Below are positions 26,521 through 35,532 of a DNA stretch of 64,000 bases, in pieces (the first letter of the stretch is position 1; each line of letters opens with the position of its first letter). This DNA comes from an uncultured Lachnospiraceae bacterium. GTDB taxonomy: Bacteria; Bacillota; Clostridia; Lachnospirales; Lachnospiraceae. The stretch lies in assembly GCA_910584725.1 (NCBI GenBank), contig CAJUBE010000002.1, forward strand, positions 62,001 to 126,000, given 5' to 3'. A program made the position numbers and the translations under genes. The notes beneath the pieces were generated by a model, which made no database searches, was not told the DNA's origin, and saw only the letters and a program-made list of their open reading frames with translations.

Positions 26521-28308
26521 TCACTCCTCTAAACTTGTCTGCGTGATCTTCTCATTTTCTACCTTGTAAATCACGTCACACTTGGCAATGGTATTCAGGC
26601 GGTGGGCGATAATCACCATCGTCTTCTTTCCGTGGAAGCTGTTGACGGCCTCCATCACCGCCGCCTCGGTGTCGCCATCCAAAGCGGAGGTCGCCTCGTC
26701 AAAAACCAGAATCTCGGGATTGTGATAGAGCGCTCTCGCAATCCCCAGCCTCTGTCTTTGGCCGCCGGAAATTCTGACACCTCTGTCACCTATTGTCGTC
26801 TCCAGCCCCTCCGGCAGTTCCTCCACAAAGCTCTTGAGCTGCGCCTCCTCCAGCACTTCCCAGATCCGCTTATCGTCGATCTTATCGGCGTCAATACCGA
26901 AAGCGATATTGTCGCGGATAGACTCGTCGATCAGGTAGATGGACTGCGGAATATACCCGATTTTGGAAAGCCAGGAAGGATAGTTTTCAAAAATATCTCT
27001 GCCGTCGCAGGTGATCGTCCCGGCCTGCACATGCAGAAGACCAAGCAGAATGTCCACAATGGTGGATTTCCCCGCACCCGACGGCCCCATAATACCCACC
27101 GACTGCCCCTTTTTGACTTCCATATGAGCGTCCGTGAAGATGGGCTTGTCCGTATTCGGGTAAGTATAGCTGATATGATCCAGCACGATCCTATCCGTCA
27201 GCGCAAGCGGTGTCTTTTCTTCCTCCGCCCCGCCCGTAAGCCCCGTCACGCTGCCGTTCACATCCTGCTTCATGTTCTCCGTCAGATTCTCATACAGATA
27301 ATCGAGACAGGGCTGCGCGTAGGCGATTTCCGACAGGTAAGTATTGATGCGGTTCGTTGCCGGCATCACACGGATCGCCGCCGCCGCGAAAGCCATAAGC
27401 TGGGGCATCAGTACCGTGATGTCGCCGTCCTTCAGCAGATAGACAAGAATGAACGACAGCATCGCCGCGATAAAGACCGTCTCGATCAAGAGCCTCGGCG
27501 TATTGTTCATCACCGCGTAGTTTCTCGCCACGTTGGCGCCGATCGCGCCGCTCTCATAGTAATTGCGCACAAAGAACTCTTCCCTGTGCAGCACCTTTAC
27601 ATCCTTTAACCCATAGATGGACTGGATTCTCCACTTGGCAATCCGCGACTGAATCGCCTGGTTCTTCCGCCCAATCTCATTCAGACGTGGCTTCAATACC
27701 CTAGTAATCATCAGCGTCATGCCGAGGAAGAGCACGCCGCATCCGATGGAAATCAGCGGGCTCACCCACACCAGCAGCACGATACAGATGGACACCGCCA
27801 CCACGATCTCCGTAGTCATCTGAATTAACACCAATATCAACTGAAACGCGTTGGGAATATCGCTGTCCGTCAACCGAAACACCGTGGGAATGTCCGCTCC
27901 CAGATAGTCCTCGTAAGGGCGGTTCAAAAATTCACGCATCACCCGGCTTATCATCCGGTTGCGGTTTCTTGTCACAAAAGTATTTTGCACAAAAGTCAAA
28001 AACAGAAGATATACATTCTTAAATATAAAAATGGCGATCAGTGCGCCCAGCATCCAGACAATCAGATTCCGCGAAGATGTGATTCCCAGAAAGGCGGCTA
28101 CCCTGCCCACCAGTTCATTCCCCATCACCTTATCCGGCGCCATGACCGCCTCCGCCACGGGAAGCATCATGGAAACGCCCAGTGTCTCCAGAACACCGCC
28201 GATCAAAATGAGAAAAGCCAGACCCCCAAGCTGCCAGATCTGTTTCCTGTCAAAGAGATATGCTATTTTTTTCAGCAGGCCCACTTGTGCCTGATCGTGT
28301 TTCTTCAT
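26521..28308 (-). CDS. ABC exporter, PglK/MsbA-like lipid-linked sugar flippase
   Basis: Half-transporter of 595 aa: six helices in residues 25-310, then an ATPase domain with Walker A GPSGAGKST, signature ISGGQRQR and Walker B ILVFDEATSALD. The membrane part resembles PglK, which flips undecaprenyl-linked oligosaccharides. A Gly/Glu-rich linker (about 345-365) joins the domains. It lies between two GT11 genes. With the separate Wzx-like flippase, this gives two possible export routes in one cluster. The ribosome site is weak (GGAA). Confidence 0.87.
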   Translation of the reverse strand: MKKHDQAQVGLLKKIAYLFDRKQIWQLGGLAFLILIGGVLETLGVSMMLPVAEAVMAPDKVMGNELVGRVAAFLGITSSRNLIVWMLGALIAIFIFKNVYLLFLTFVQNTFVTRNRNRMISRVMREFLNRPYEDYLGADIPTVFRLTDSDIPNAFQLILVLIQMTTEIVVAVSICIVLLVWVSPLISIGCGVLFLGMTLMITRVLKPRLNEIGRKNQAIQSRIAKWRIQSIYGLKDVKVLHREEFFVRNYYESGAIGANVARNYAVMNNTPRLLIETVFIAAMLSFILVYLLKDGDITVLMPQLMAFAAAAIRVMPATNRINTYLSEIAYAQPCLDYLYENLTENMKQDVNGSVTGLTGGAEEEKTPLALTDRIVLDHISYTYPNTDKPIFTDAHMEVKKGQSVGIMGPSGAGKSTIVDILLGLLHVQAGTITCDGRDIFENYPSWLSKIGYIPQSIYLIDESIRDNIAFGIDADKIDDKRIWEVLEEAQLKSFVEELPEGLETTIGDRGVRISGGQRQRLGIARALYHNPEILVFDEATSALDGDTEAAVMEAVNSFHGKKTMVIIAHRLNTIAKCDVIYKVENEKITQTSLEE

Positions 28309-28355
28309 AATATATAGCGGTTCCTTCCAATTATGATATGATTACCCGTTCTTTT

Positions 28356-28431
28356 CACTCTAACCAACATGATTCCGCTTCGCGGAATCTCAAATCAATG
28401 CGGAGAATGCTGTATTTCACGCATTTTCCCG
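28356..28431. repeat. Composite hairpin element, unit 4 (partial)
   Basis: Hairpin 1: GATTCCGC-ttc-GCGGAATC (28371-28389). Hairpin 2: GGAGAATGC (28402-28410) with GCATTTTCC (28421-28429), one G-T pair replacing G-C. The linkers CTAACC..CATG and TCAAATCAATGC match unit 1. Structure 3 is missing. The element starts 3 nt after the GT11 stop codon. Confidence 0.7.
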
Positions 28432-28434
28432 TTA

Positions 28435-29490
28435 TCACGGTTCTTTCGAAGGCATGACCTTACACATATCCGCCCGGTAAAAATCTCTGTTGTCCACACC
28501 GTTCAGCCAACGCTCGGGCGCGAGAACCGTTTTTTCGGGATTCTTATTCAGATAAGATGCCCACCAGCTAAAGCTGCTGTTCGCAAGAATATGGTGTTTA
28601 CAACGGCTCATCAGGAGAAACTCCGTATAGTCGTTATCCGCCGCTCCGGACAGGTCAATCCAAGTGATATCCTGTGTGAAGAACATACCCGATGCGCATT
28701 CCGTCATTTCCGCGCTTCCGCTTCTCCCTTTCTCTGCCGCATCCCGGCCAGCGTCCTTGCTTCCATTCCCCGCAAGCTGCCGCCTTGCCCACTCCCGGTC
28801 ATTGGTAAAGAGGTAGAAGCGGCATCCCGGATATCTCTCCCGCATCTGACGCATTCCTTCTATATAATAGGCGTCCGTACAGATACCGCCGTACAGCTTC
28901 TGATTCCCGGGTGTCAGATAATCTCCCCTGCGGACGTGTATGCTTACGGAACACTCGTTATTTATTTCTTTCAAATATTGCGCTGCAGATTTTTTCTCCC
29001 TGCCGCTTCCGCCCCGACCGCTCTTTTCTCTCTCAGCGTTCCCGCTCCCATCGCAGCTCAGGCATCCCGTCTGTTCCAGATACGCAATCAGTTTATCCGT
29101 ATCGTAAGCTTCCCGCACCTGCGTCTCCACCGCCTGAAAATATTTCTCCGTCTGCCAGTACCCCTCCAGATAAATGTCATCCCAGGACAGTACCTCCGGA
29201 ATAAAGAGCTTGCTTCCCTCAAAATAAGACTTTTTGTGCCTGCCGAAAAGCTTCCGTCTCACCCGGCTCCACGGCAGCATGGAAGAATCAAGCATCTTAA
29301 TCAGCTCCTCCTTAGACGGGCGCTCATAAGTGATTCCAAAGGGCGCAAGGGCAGGAAGCCTCTGCGGATCCTGCGCAAACCCCGACACATCATCCATCTT
29401 TACCTCTCTGCCGAGAGCTTTCAGTTGCAAATAAAGGGCGTACTGGAACATCTGGTTGCCCAAGCCGCCCGCAAGTTGTATCATTACCAT
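28435..29490 (-). CDS. GT11 alpha-1,2-fucosyltransferase-like protein
   Basis: Transferase of about 351 aa. QLAGGLGNQMFQYALYLQ at the start, IHVRRGDYLTPGNQ for GDP-fucose and LANSSFSWWASYL near the end are all intact, so it should be active. The start is ambiguous among ATG 29502, 29490 and 29484; none has a strong ribosome site, and 29490 gives the usual family length. Two low-complexity insertions are present (NAEREKSGRGGSG and DAGRDAAEKGRSG), each in a loop of the family fold. Third fucosyltransferase-like gene of the cluster. Confidence 0.87.
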   Translation of the reverse strand: MVMIQLAGGLGNQMFQYALYLQLKALGREVKMDDVSGFAQDPQRLPALAPFGITYERPSKEELIKMLDSSMLPWSRVRRKLFGRHKKSYFEGSKLFIPEVLSWDDIYLEGYWQTEKYFQAVETQVREAYDTDKLIAYLEQTGCLSCDGSGNAEREKSGRGGSGREKKSAAQYLKEINNECSVSIHVRRGDYLTPGNQKLYGGICTDAYYIEGMRQMRERYPGCRFYLFTNDREWARRQLAGNGSKDAGRDAAEKGRSGSAEMTECASGMFFTQDITWIDLSGAADNDYTEFLLMSRCKHHILANSSFSWWASYLNKNPEKTVLAPERWLNGVDNRDFYRADMCKVMPSKEP

Positions 29491-29583
29491 CTTTTCATCC
29501 ATTTTGTGGCTGCGAACAAATTCCGTGCTTTCCGAAAAGTACGCCAAGCTTCCCCCGCAGTCACAGGTTTTAAAAATCACTTG

Positions 29584-30663
29584 TTATTTATTCATGCCGA
29601 GAAGCCGCTTCACCTTCACCTTACAGGGGATCACCACCTGCTCGTCCCACCGCAGCTTTCTGCAATAGGCCCCTGGCGAGCGGTAAAAGAGTTTCAGCTT
29701 CTTACGGTCTCTCGGATCCGCTGCGGGTGAGCAAAACGCCTCCTCCGCACGCTTTCTGTCCTTGTCAAGAATCTCCTGCAGCCTAAGCATGTATGTTTCT
29801 CCGTCTTCCGCTTTGGAAAGCTCCCAATAAAATAACAGAAGTCTTTTATAAAAGAAATAGTCATGCGTCAGCGCAAGGTCCCCTCTGCCGAGATCTTTCA
29901 GCAGTTTTGTCTTTTCATAGTAAGCCGGAATCTGATCCGTAAAAGTGCGGGAGTTGATCCGGCAGTTCATAATGCTGTCCTCTCTGTCTATTATATAGTT
30001 ATACAGGGCATTGTCAAGGTAAATGCAACGTCCGGCACGCGCCAGTGCCTCCGTCGCAAACACGATATCTTCGTACCAGCGGCCCTCAGGAAACGGATTT
30101 CCAATCAGCAGCTCCTTCCGATACAGCTTGTTCCACGCCGCATTCTGAATCGAAAATTCCTCCCGCTCCTCCACATAAACCGCCAACGCCTCCTGCCCTT
30201 CAAAAAGAACAGCCCTGTCCACCGATTCATCCAGCGTGCGAGTACGGGAAATCTGGCGGTAACGGCAGACCGCTATATCCGCCCGTTTGTCCTTCAGGGC
30301 CGAAAACAGCTTCTCATACATATCCGGATCAATCCAGTCGTCCCCATCCACGAAGCCGATATAGCTTCCCCTCGCCGCAGCAATTCCCGTGTTCCTCGCA
30401 TGGGCAAGGCCGCCGTTCACCTCGTGAATCACCCGTATACGGGAATCATTTTCAGCGAGTTCATCCAAAATCCGCCCTGTGGCATCCACGGAGCCGTCAT
30501 CCACCACAATAATTTCCAGATTGCGATAAGTCTGTTCGCAGACAGAACGGATGCCCCTCTCAATATATGCCTCTATATTATAGGCAGCGATAATCACGGA
30601 AAGTAATTCTGTCTGCTCATCCTCATGCAGTTTGGGTGGTCGATATTGCTTTAAAATTTCCAT
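29584..30663 (-). CDS. GT2-family glycosyltransferase
   Basis: GT-A transferase of 359 aa: LLSVIIAAYNIEAYIERGIR, VVDDGSVDATG, LAHARNTGIAAARGSYIGFV and the metal site VDGDDWIDPD. The C-terminal third is helical and basic. It starts at ATG 30663 with a weak GGCGGGG site and is preceded by 224 nt of AT-rich spacer with a candidate promoter, so it may open a transcript running into the fucosyltransferase and ABC genes. Confidence 0.88.
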   Translation of the reverse strand: MEILKQYRPPKLHEDEQTELLSVIIAAYNIEAYIERGIRSVCEQTYRNLEIIVVDDGSVDATGRILDELAENDSRIRVIHEVNGGLAHARNTGIAAARGSYIGFVDGDDWIDPDMYEKLFSALKDKRADIAVCRYRQISRTRTLDESVDRAVLFEGQEALAVYVEEREEFSIQNAAWNKLYRKELLIGNPFPEGRWYEDIVFATEALARAGRCIYLDNALYNYIIDREDSIMNCRINSRTFTDQIPAYYEKTKLLKDLGRGDLALTHDYFFYKRLLLFYWELSKAEDGETYMLRLQEILDKDRKRAEEAFCSPAADPRDRKKLKLFYRSPGAYCRKLRWDEQVVIPCKVKVKRLLGMNK

Positions 30664-30777
30664 GAAAAATTACCCCGCCTTTCCCGCTCACGGTTCACGG
30701 CTCTCTGTCTCAAGTTTCTTATACAGCCGTCTTTTCGTATCGTTTGTTATTCTTTATTATGTTTTCATCTTTCCATT

Positions 30778-30805
30778 ATTATATGGAATAAATAACGCTT
30801 ATCAC
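30778..30805 (-). promoter_or_regulatory. Candidate promoter upstream of GT2 gene
   Basis: On the minus strand GTGATA (30805-30800), a 16-nt spacer and a perfect TATAAT (30783-30778). The -10 box is strong and the -35 box matches 4 of 6. It lies about 115 nt before the GT2 start in an AT-rich gap (30664-30887) that shows no gene. Confidence 0.4.
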
Positions 30806-30887
30806 CTGTTATGAAATTCTTTTCCAGAAAGCGGCAATTCGCCCGTAACGCTCGTTCTTCTAATCTTTTGTATGCCAAGTAAATATA

Positions 30888-32843
30888 TTAGGATTTAATT
30901 TTTGATTCTTTTTGCCACTCCCGGAACATCAGAATGTACCAAATCTGCGGCCTCCAGACATTTTTCATAATATAATCATCCCATAATTTTTTTACTGCCG
31001 CCGTGTCAAACAGCCCCTGCTCCTCCAAATCGGAAGGCGACAGCAGACTCTCCGCCCACTCTCTTAAGTCCTTCTGTTTCAGCCAGCGGTGAAGTGGAAT
31101 AGAGAACCCCTTTTTGGGTCGTTCCATCAGTTCGCGGGGTACATAGCGGTAAAGAATATCCCGCAGAATCTTTTTGCTGACCCCGCCTCCCTGCCGGTAA
31201 GACAGCGGCAGCGTCCACGCAAATTCGACCACATCCTTATCCAGCATCGGCACCCTCGTCTCCAGAGAAACCGCCATTGCCGTTCTGTCCACTTTGTTTA
31301 AGATATCGTCCGGATGATACATCAGCAGATCCATCAGCATCAGATTATGCTGCCCTTCCTCCAGAAGTCCGGCAGGATAAGTGTCCATCCATGTCTCGCC
31401 TGCCCTGCGGGGCTGTATGGCATCCCAGGGGCCGAAATCCTGACCGCCGCCCGTAATCCCGCGTTTAATCAGCCTCAGCCCTTCCCCGATCTCCGAGCGC
31501 AGATACATATCCTCTATACTCTTCGCTCCCAGAAGCCTTGCGCGGGTTGCCAGAGACGTCTTCCCTGACACCGCCGCAAGCCCCGTCAGCGCGCTTGCGG
31601 GCCGGCGCAGGATACCCGGTATTTTTCTCGCCTTGTTCCAGATACGGTCAATAGAATAATAGGTGTTATATCCGCAGAAAAGCTCGTCCCCGCCGTCTCC
31701 GCTCAGCGATACCGTCACATGCTCCCTCGTGATTTTGCTTACCAGATAGGTGGGAATCTGCGAAGAGTCCGCAAAAGGCTCGCCAAACATTCCCGCCAGC
31801 CCCGGAATCACGCTCTTGGCATCCTCCTCCGTGATATAGACCTCCGTGTGCGCCGTTCCCAGATGCGCAGCAATCTCCTTCGCGACCGGCGCCTCGTTGT
31901 ACTGCTCCTCCCACATACCCACGGTGAAAGTTCTGACCTTCTGCGCGCTCTGTGCCTGCATCAGCGACACCACCGTGCTGCTGTCGATCCCGGCAGATAA
32001 AAATGCGCCCACCGGCACATCCGCCACCATCTGTCCGGCAATGGATTCCCGCAAAAGACGCTCCAGCTCTTCTGCCGCTTCCGCCTCGCTTCCCCGGAAG
32101 CGTTTTTTTTGTCCCATAACAGCCGTTTCCATCATCGACCAGTAGCTCTCGGCCTCTGGTTTGTCAAATGGTGCTTTAACCTTTAATATTTTTCCCGGTT
32201 CCAGCTTCCATATCCCGCGGTATACGGTATACGGGGCCGGAATGTAACCATAACGCATGTAATCGCCCATAACATCGGCGTTGACCGAATTGGTAAATCC
32301 ATCCAGAGAGGCAATCGCACCGAGGTCCGAAGCGAAGACAAAGCTTCCATCATTTCCACTGTTATTTATATTATCTTTTAATATTCCATAAAATAACGGC
32401 TTTTCTCCAATTCTGTCCCGTGCGAGAAATAACGCATGTTCTCCCTTGTCATACAACGCAATCGCAAACATTCCCTTGGCCATTTTCAGTGCATCCTTCA
32501 ATCCATAAGCAGCAACCGCCTCCAGAAGCGTCTCCGTGTCGGAAGCGCCGCGGAAGGCAGGCACCCGTCCTTCCGCCAAAAGCTTTTTTCGGATGGAAGC
32601 GTGATTGTATATCTCCCCGTTGTAGGCAATCACATATCTGCCGTCCCGGGAAATCATGGGCTGCGCCCCGGCAGGCGACAGCTCCACAATCGCAAGCCGC
32701 CTGTGCCCCAGCACCACCCTGTGATCCTCCGAAGCCCACACGCCCGCCGCGTCCGGTCCCCGATGCTTCATTTTATCGCACATCCGCTCGATATTCTTTT
32801 GCCAGTCTCCCCCGAAATTACAAAAACCCGCAATTCCACACAT
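30888..32843 (-). CDS. Asparagine synthase (glutamine-hydrolysing) homologue
   Basis: AsnB-type amidotransferase of 651 aa. The N-terminal nucleophile MCGIAGF (Cys2), HRGPDAAG and YNGEIYNH form the glutaminase; the synthetase half has the ATP loop LSAGIDSS (an Ala replaces the usual Gly) and LSGDGGDELFCGY. In polysaccharide clusters such enzymes are thought to amidate uronic acids or other sugar acids rather than make asparagine. A second homologue lies 2.7 kb upstream in the same direction, which supports a role in glycan amidation. Confidence 0.85.
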   Translation of the reverse strand: MCGIAGFCNFGGDWQKNIERMCDKMKHRGPDAAGVWASEDHRVVLGHRRLAIVELSPAGAQPMISRDGRYVIAYNGEIYNHASIRKKLLAEGRVPAFRGASDTETLLEAVAAYGLKDALKMAKGMFAIALYDKGEHALFLARDRIGEKPLFYGILKDNINNSGNDGSFVFASDLGAIASLDGFTNSVNADVMGDYMRYGYIPAPYTVYRGIWKLEPGKILKVKAPFDKPEAESYWSMMETAVMGQKKRFRGSEAEAAEELERLLRESIAGQMVADVPVGAFLSAGIDSSTVVSLMQAQSAQKVRTFTVGMWEEQYNEAPVAKEIAAHLGTAHTEVYITEEDAKSVIPGLAGMFGEPFADSSQIPTYLVSKITREHVTVSLSGDGGDELFCGYNTYYSIDRIWNKARKIPGILRRPASALTGLAAVSGKTSLATRARLLGAKSIEDMYLRSEIGEGLRLIKRGITGGGQDFGPWDAIQPRRAGETWMDTYPAGLLEEGQHNLMLMDLLMYHPDDILNKVDRTAMAVSLETRVPMLDKDVVEFAWTLPLSYRQGGGVSKKILRDILYRYVPRELMERPKKGFSIPLHRWLKQKDLREWAESLLSPSDLEEQGLFDTAAVKKLWDDYIMKNVWRPQIWYILMFREWQKESKIKS

Positions 32844-32883
32844 GTGTTATCTATCCTTTCCCAGCCTTTTTCAACATAGCCGC

Positions 32884-32978
32884 GGAGAATGCCGCTTTTC
32901 AGGCATTCTCCTGAGTGAGATTTAGTACTTCTTGGCGTCCCGTCCTATGGCGGGACGTCTTTAGAAGTACTTCTCACT
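32884..32978. repeat. Composite hairpin element, unit 5
   Basis: Hairpin 2: GGAGAATGCC (32884-32893) with GGCATTCTCC (32902-32911). Structure 3: AGTGAGA (32914) to TCTCACT (32978), containing TAGTACTTCT/AGAAGTACT and CGTCCCG-tcctatgg-CGGGACG. The apical loop equals that of units 3 and 6 while the stem below it has changed on both sides. The SGNH gene stop codon (32979-32981) abuts it. Confidence 0.8.
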
Positions 32979-34154
32979 CTACTCTTCCGTGATTTCCGCG
33001 TAATCTCCGTTCGCAATCCGCTCCCTGATCGTCCTGACGGCCTCATCCTGCCTTGTTTTCCACAGCTCGTAAGATTTGTCCCACGACTCGTAACCGGTGT
33101 CTCCACGATGGTCAGGAAGCGTGTAATGAGCCTGCAGATAACTTTCCAGAAAATCCGTGCACTTTTCCGCCCCCGCCGCATTGGTATGACTGCCGTAATC
33201 CGCGAAGTCTTCCTCAAAGACAATGCCAATCTCGTCGTAGTGATCGTTCATATTCAAAAAACCGTAGCCGCTTTCTTCCACAATCCCGGCCATATAGTTG
33301 AACATCTGCTGTTCCTTTGCCGATTCCCCATAAGGCGAGACAAGAAACAGCGCCTCCTGCCCATTTTCCTTTAAATAGGCGATGAGATCCCGCAGGTACG
33401 CCTCCTGCTCCTGCGGCATCGCCAGAGTGCCCTCCATACCGCCGCAGTCTGGCATTGGCTGGGGCCCCACCTCGTCCCGGAACGTATAACCCTTTAACGG
33501 ATGACTGTGCCGATAGAACATATTTGCCCACTCCGAGGGCAGCGCCAGCATTTTCCAGTTCGTGTGGTACTTCATAATATCAATATAGTAGCTCAGACGC
33601 CCTTCCTCGTCGTCCTCCGGCACCAGTCCCCGTATCGTGCGGATGCGCTGGGGCGAGTAGCGCAGATTGTCAGTCACGCCTCTGGTATAGGCCATATTTT
33701 CCATCAGCCCCGCCTCCTCCATGGTAAACATGCGCATCTCAAAGATATAGAGCGCGGGCGACTGGGTTTTCTCCGCTTCCTCCGCTAAATAGCGCATGGC
33801 CGCGGGCCGCTGTACATTGGTGGAAAGCGGGTACATGGCGATCCCCGTCTCCCCCCACAGCTTTGGCGCCGCATAATAAGGAAACACCGGGCTGGAACCG
33901 ATCATCACTACGTCCAACGAATCTTTCTTTTCCGCATAAAAGCCCGCAAAACGATCCTTCACGTCGCCGTTTGTCCGCACCATATAGGACACCGGCCAGA
34001 GGATGAGCAGAAACAGCAGCACGAAAACCACCGCCTGCAGCGCCTCAAACCGCCCTTTTCCGGGCCGCTTACCGTTATGCTTTTCTTCCGTCGAAATCTG
34101 AGGCTTTCCCTCTTCCGTCTCTCTGTCCCTGCTCACAGAAGCTCTCCTTATCAT
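32979..34154 (-). CDS. Membrane-anchored SGNH/DltD-AlgJ-like protein
   Basis: Protein of 391 aa: polar N-terminal 36 residues, one helix at about 37-58, then an outer domain. The SGNH-type nucleophile region is VVMIGSSPVF (residues 83-91) and the Asp-His pair is in DYGSHTNAAG (D319, H323). Such proteins work with MBOAT acyltransferases in O-acylation of polymers. The only MBOAT in the window is 6 kb upstream, where another SGNH protein is also encoded. It sits between an asparagine-synthase homologue and a GT4 gene. Confidence 0.78.
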   Translation of the reverse strand: MIRRASVSRDRETEEGKPQISTEEKHNGKRPGKGRFEALQAVVFVLLFLLILWPVSYMVRTNGDVKDRFAGFYAEKKDSLDVVMIGSSPVFPYYAAPKLWGETGIAMYPLSTNVQRPAAMRYLAEEAEKTQSPALYIFEMRMFTMEEAGLMENMAYTRGVTDNLRYSPQRIRTIRGLVPEDDEEGRLSYYIDIMKYHTNWKMLALPSEWANMFYRHSHPLKGYTFRDEVGPQPMPDCGGMEGTLAMPQEQEAYLRDLIAYLKENGQEALFLVSPYGESAKEQQMFNYMAGIVEESGYGFLNMNDHYDEIGIVFEEDFADYGSHTNAAGAEKCTDFLESYLQAHYTLPDHRGDTGYESWDKSYELWKTRQDEAVRTIRERIANGDYAEITEE

Positions 34155-34207
34155 ATCGCACGTTATTTATCTGTATCACTGTTTTCCGGCCGAATTACTA
34201 TCATATG

Positions 34208-35317
34208 TTATTTATCCATGATGCCCTCAAAATAACTCTTCCACATAGGATTCACCCGCTCCGGCGCAAGCCTCTCCTGCACCTTAGCCGCCTCCCGGCC
34301 AAGCCCGTCCGCATAAGCCGGATCACCCAAAAGTCTATCCATGGCTCTCTCCAGCGCCTCCTGATCCCCAGCGGGAATCACCAGGCCGTTCACACCGTCC
34401 TCCATCAGCTCCTCCGTGCCGCCGCTCGGCACATCCGTGGCAATCACGGGCAGTCCCAGCGCCAGCGCTTCAATCAGGGCGTTGGAAACGCCCTCCGAGT
34501 AGGAAGTGAGCAAAAACAAGGACGCCCGCTCTATCCGCACCGCCACATCCTGCACCACACCGGGCAAATGCACCCGCTCTGCAAGGCCAAGCGCTGCCGC
34601 CGTCTCTTCTATATGAGAGCGCAGCTCCCCGTCCCCATAGATCACAAGCGAATATTCCGGGTATTTATCCTTCAAAGCCGCAAAGGCGCGAAGCTGCATC
34701 TCATGATTCTTGTTGGCGTCCATGCGGCCCACAGACACGATCTTTTTCTCCCGCGCACCCGCATATCTTGGCCTGATAAAAGCCGGATTCAGGGAATTGG
34801 GCAAAATCACAGCCTTCTTCCCCACCGTCCCGCAAAAGAAGCTTCTGGAACGCTCCGTCTGCAGGACAACCCCCGCCGCACAGGAAAAGAGAACATCCGC
34901 CAGCATCCGCATCCCCTTTGACGGATACTCCTCCTTCGCCTCCCCGACCACCGAGACAACAGCCTTCGTCTTTGTCCCCATTGCGGTGACGACCGCCATA
35001 AAATTATTTTTTCCGATACAGGACAATACCAGATCCGGCTTTTGCTCTTTCCATATCGCGTGTAATTTATTGAGCCGCATGAAGAAATTGACCACCCGGC
35101 TGGCGGACACTTTTTCCTCCTCAATGTCGGAGAGGATTCTCACAATTCCATCCGGCAGATCATACTCCTCCTCCTTCCGATATTGTGTCACCATAACGAC
35201 ACGATATCCTTCCGACTGAAAGTAGTCCGCCAAATTTACAAACACACGTTCTGCTCCGCCCTTGCGAAGAGAGCCAATATAGAAGGCTATTTTTTTTCGT
35301 TCATTTTTCTCACTCAT
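34208..35317 (-). CDS. GT4-family glycosyltransferase
   Basis: GT-B transferase of 369 aa: IAFYIGSLRKGGAERVFVNL, VSVGRMDANKNHEMQLRAF, VIYGDGELRS and the E-x7-E site SYSEGVSNALIEALALGLPV. It resembles the N-acetylgalactosamine-type transferases of the PglH/WbdN group in general layout, but the donor cannot be assigned. Its ATG overlaps the end of a short coding remnant (35310-35460). Confidence 0.9.
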   Translation of the reverse strand: MSEKNERKKIAFYIGSLRKGGAERVFVNLADYFQSEGYRVVMVTQYRKEEEYDLPDGIVRILSDIEEEKVSASRVVNFFMRLNKLHAIWKEQKPDLVLSCIGKNNFMAVVTAMGTKTKAVVSVVGEAKEEYPSKGMRMLADVLFSCAAGVVLQTERSRSFFCGTVGKKAVILPNSLNPAFIRPRYAGAREKKIVSVGRMDANKNHEMQLRAFAALKDKYPEYSLVIYGDGELRSHIEETAAALGLAERVHLPGVVQDVAVRIERASLFLLTSYSEGVSNALIEALALGLPVIATDVPSGGTEELMEDGVNGLVIPAGDQEALERAMDRLLGDPAYADGLGREAAKVQERLAPERVNPMWKSYFEGIMDK

Positions 35318-35460
35318 GGTCTTGCATAAATTCCTTCATTTTTCGACTAATTACACCTGTTTCCGAATAATATTCCTGCATTTTTCGCCAGAATCCGTCA
35401 AAAATTGCATTCTTAATTAAATTCTCATTTATTTTCGTCTGTCTGAAAGTATAGATAATT
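35310..35460 (-). pseudogene. C-terminal remnant of an unidentified protein
   Basis: An open frame of 49 codons without a start codon ends at TGA 35310, overlapping the GT4 start. It reads like real protein: NAIFDGFWRKMQEYYSETG, then SRKMKEFMQDHE. Upstream the frame meets a stop, and the next 70 nt to the asparagine-synthase gene are AT-rich and non-coding. It is probably the tail of a deleted gene. I do not recognise the family. Confidence 0.35.
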
Positions 35461-35532
35461 CATCTTATTTTCTGAAAATTCAATTCTATTTTCCGCCAAA
35501 TAACATTCGCAATTCTTTCACTTTTTAAGATT

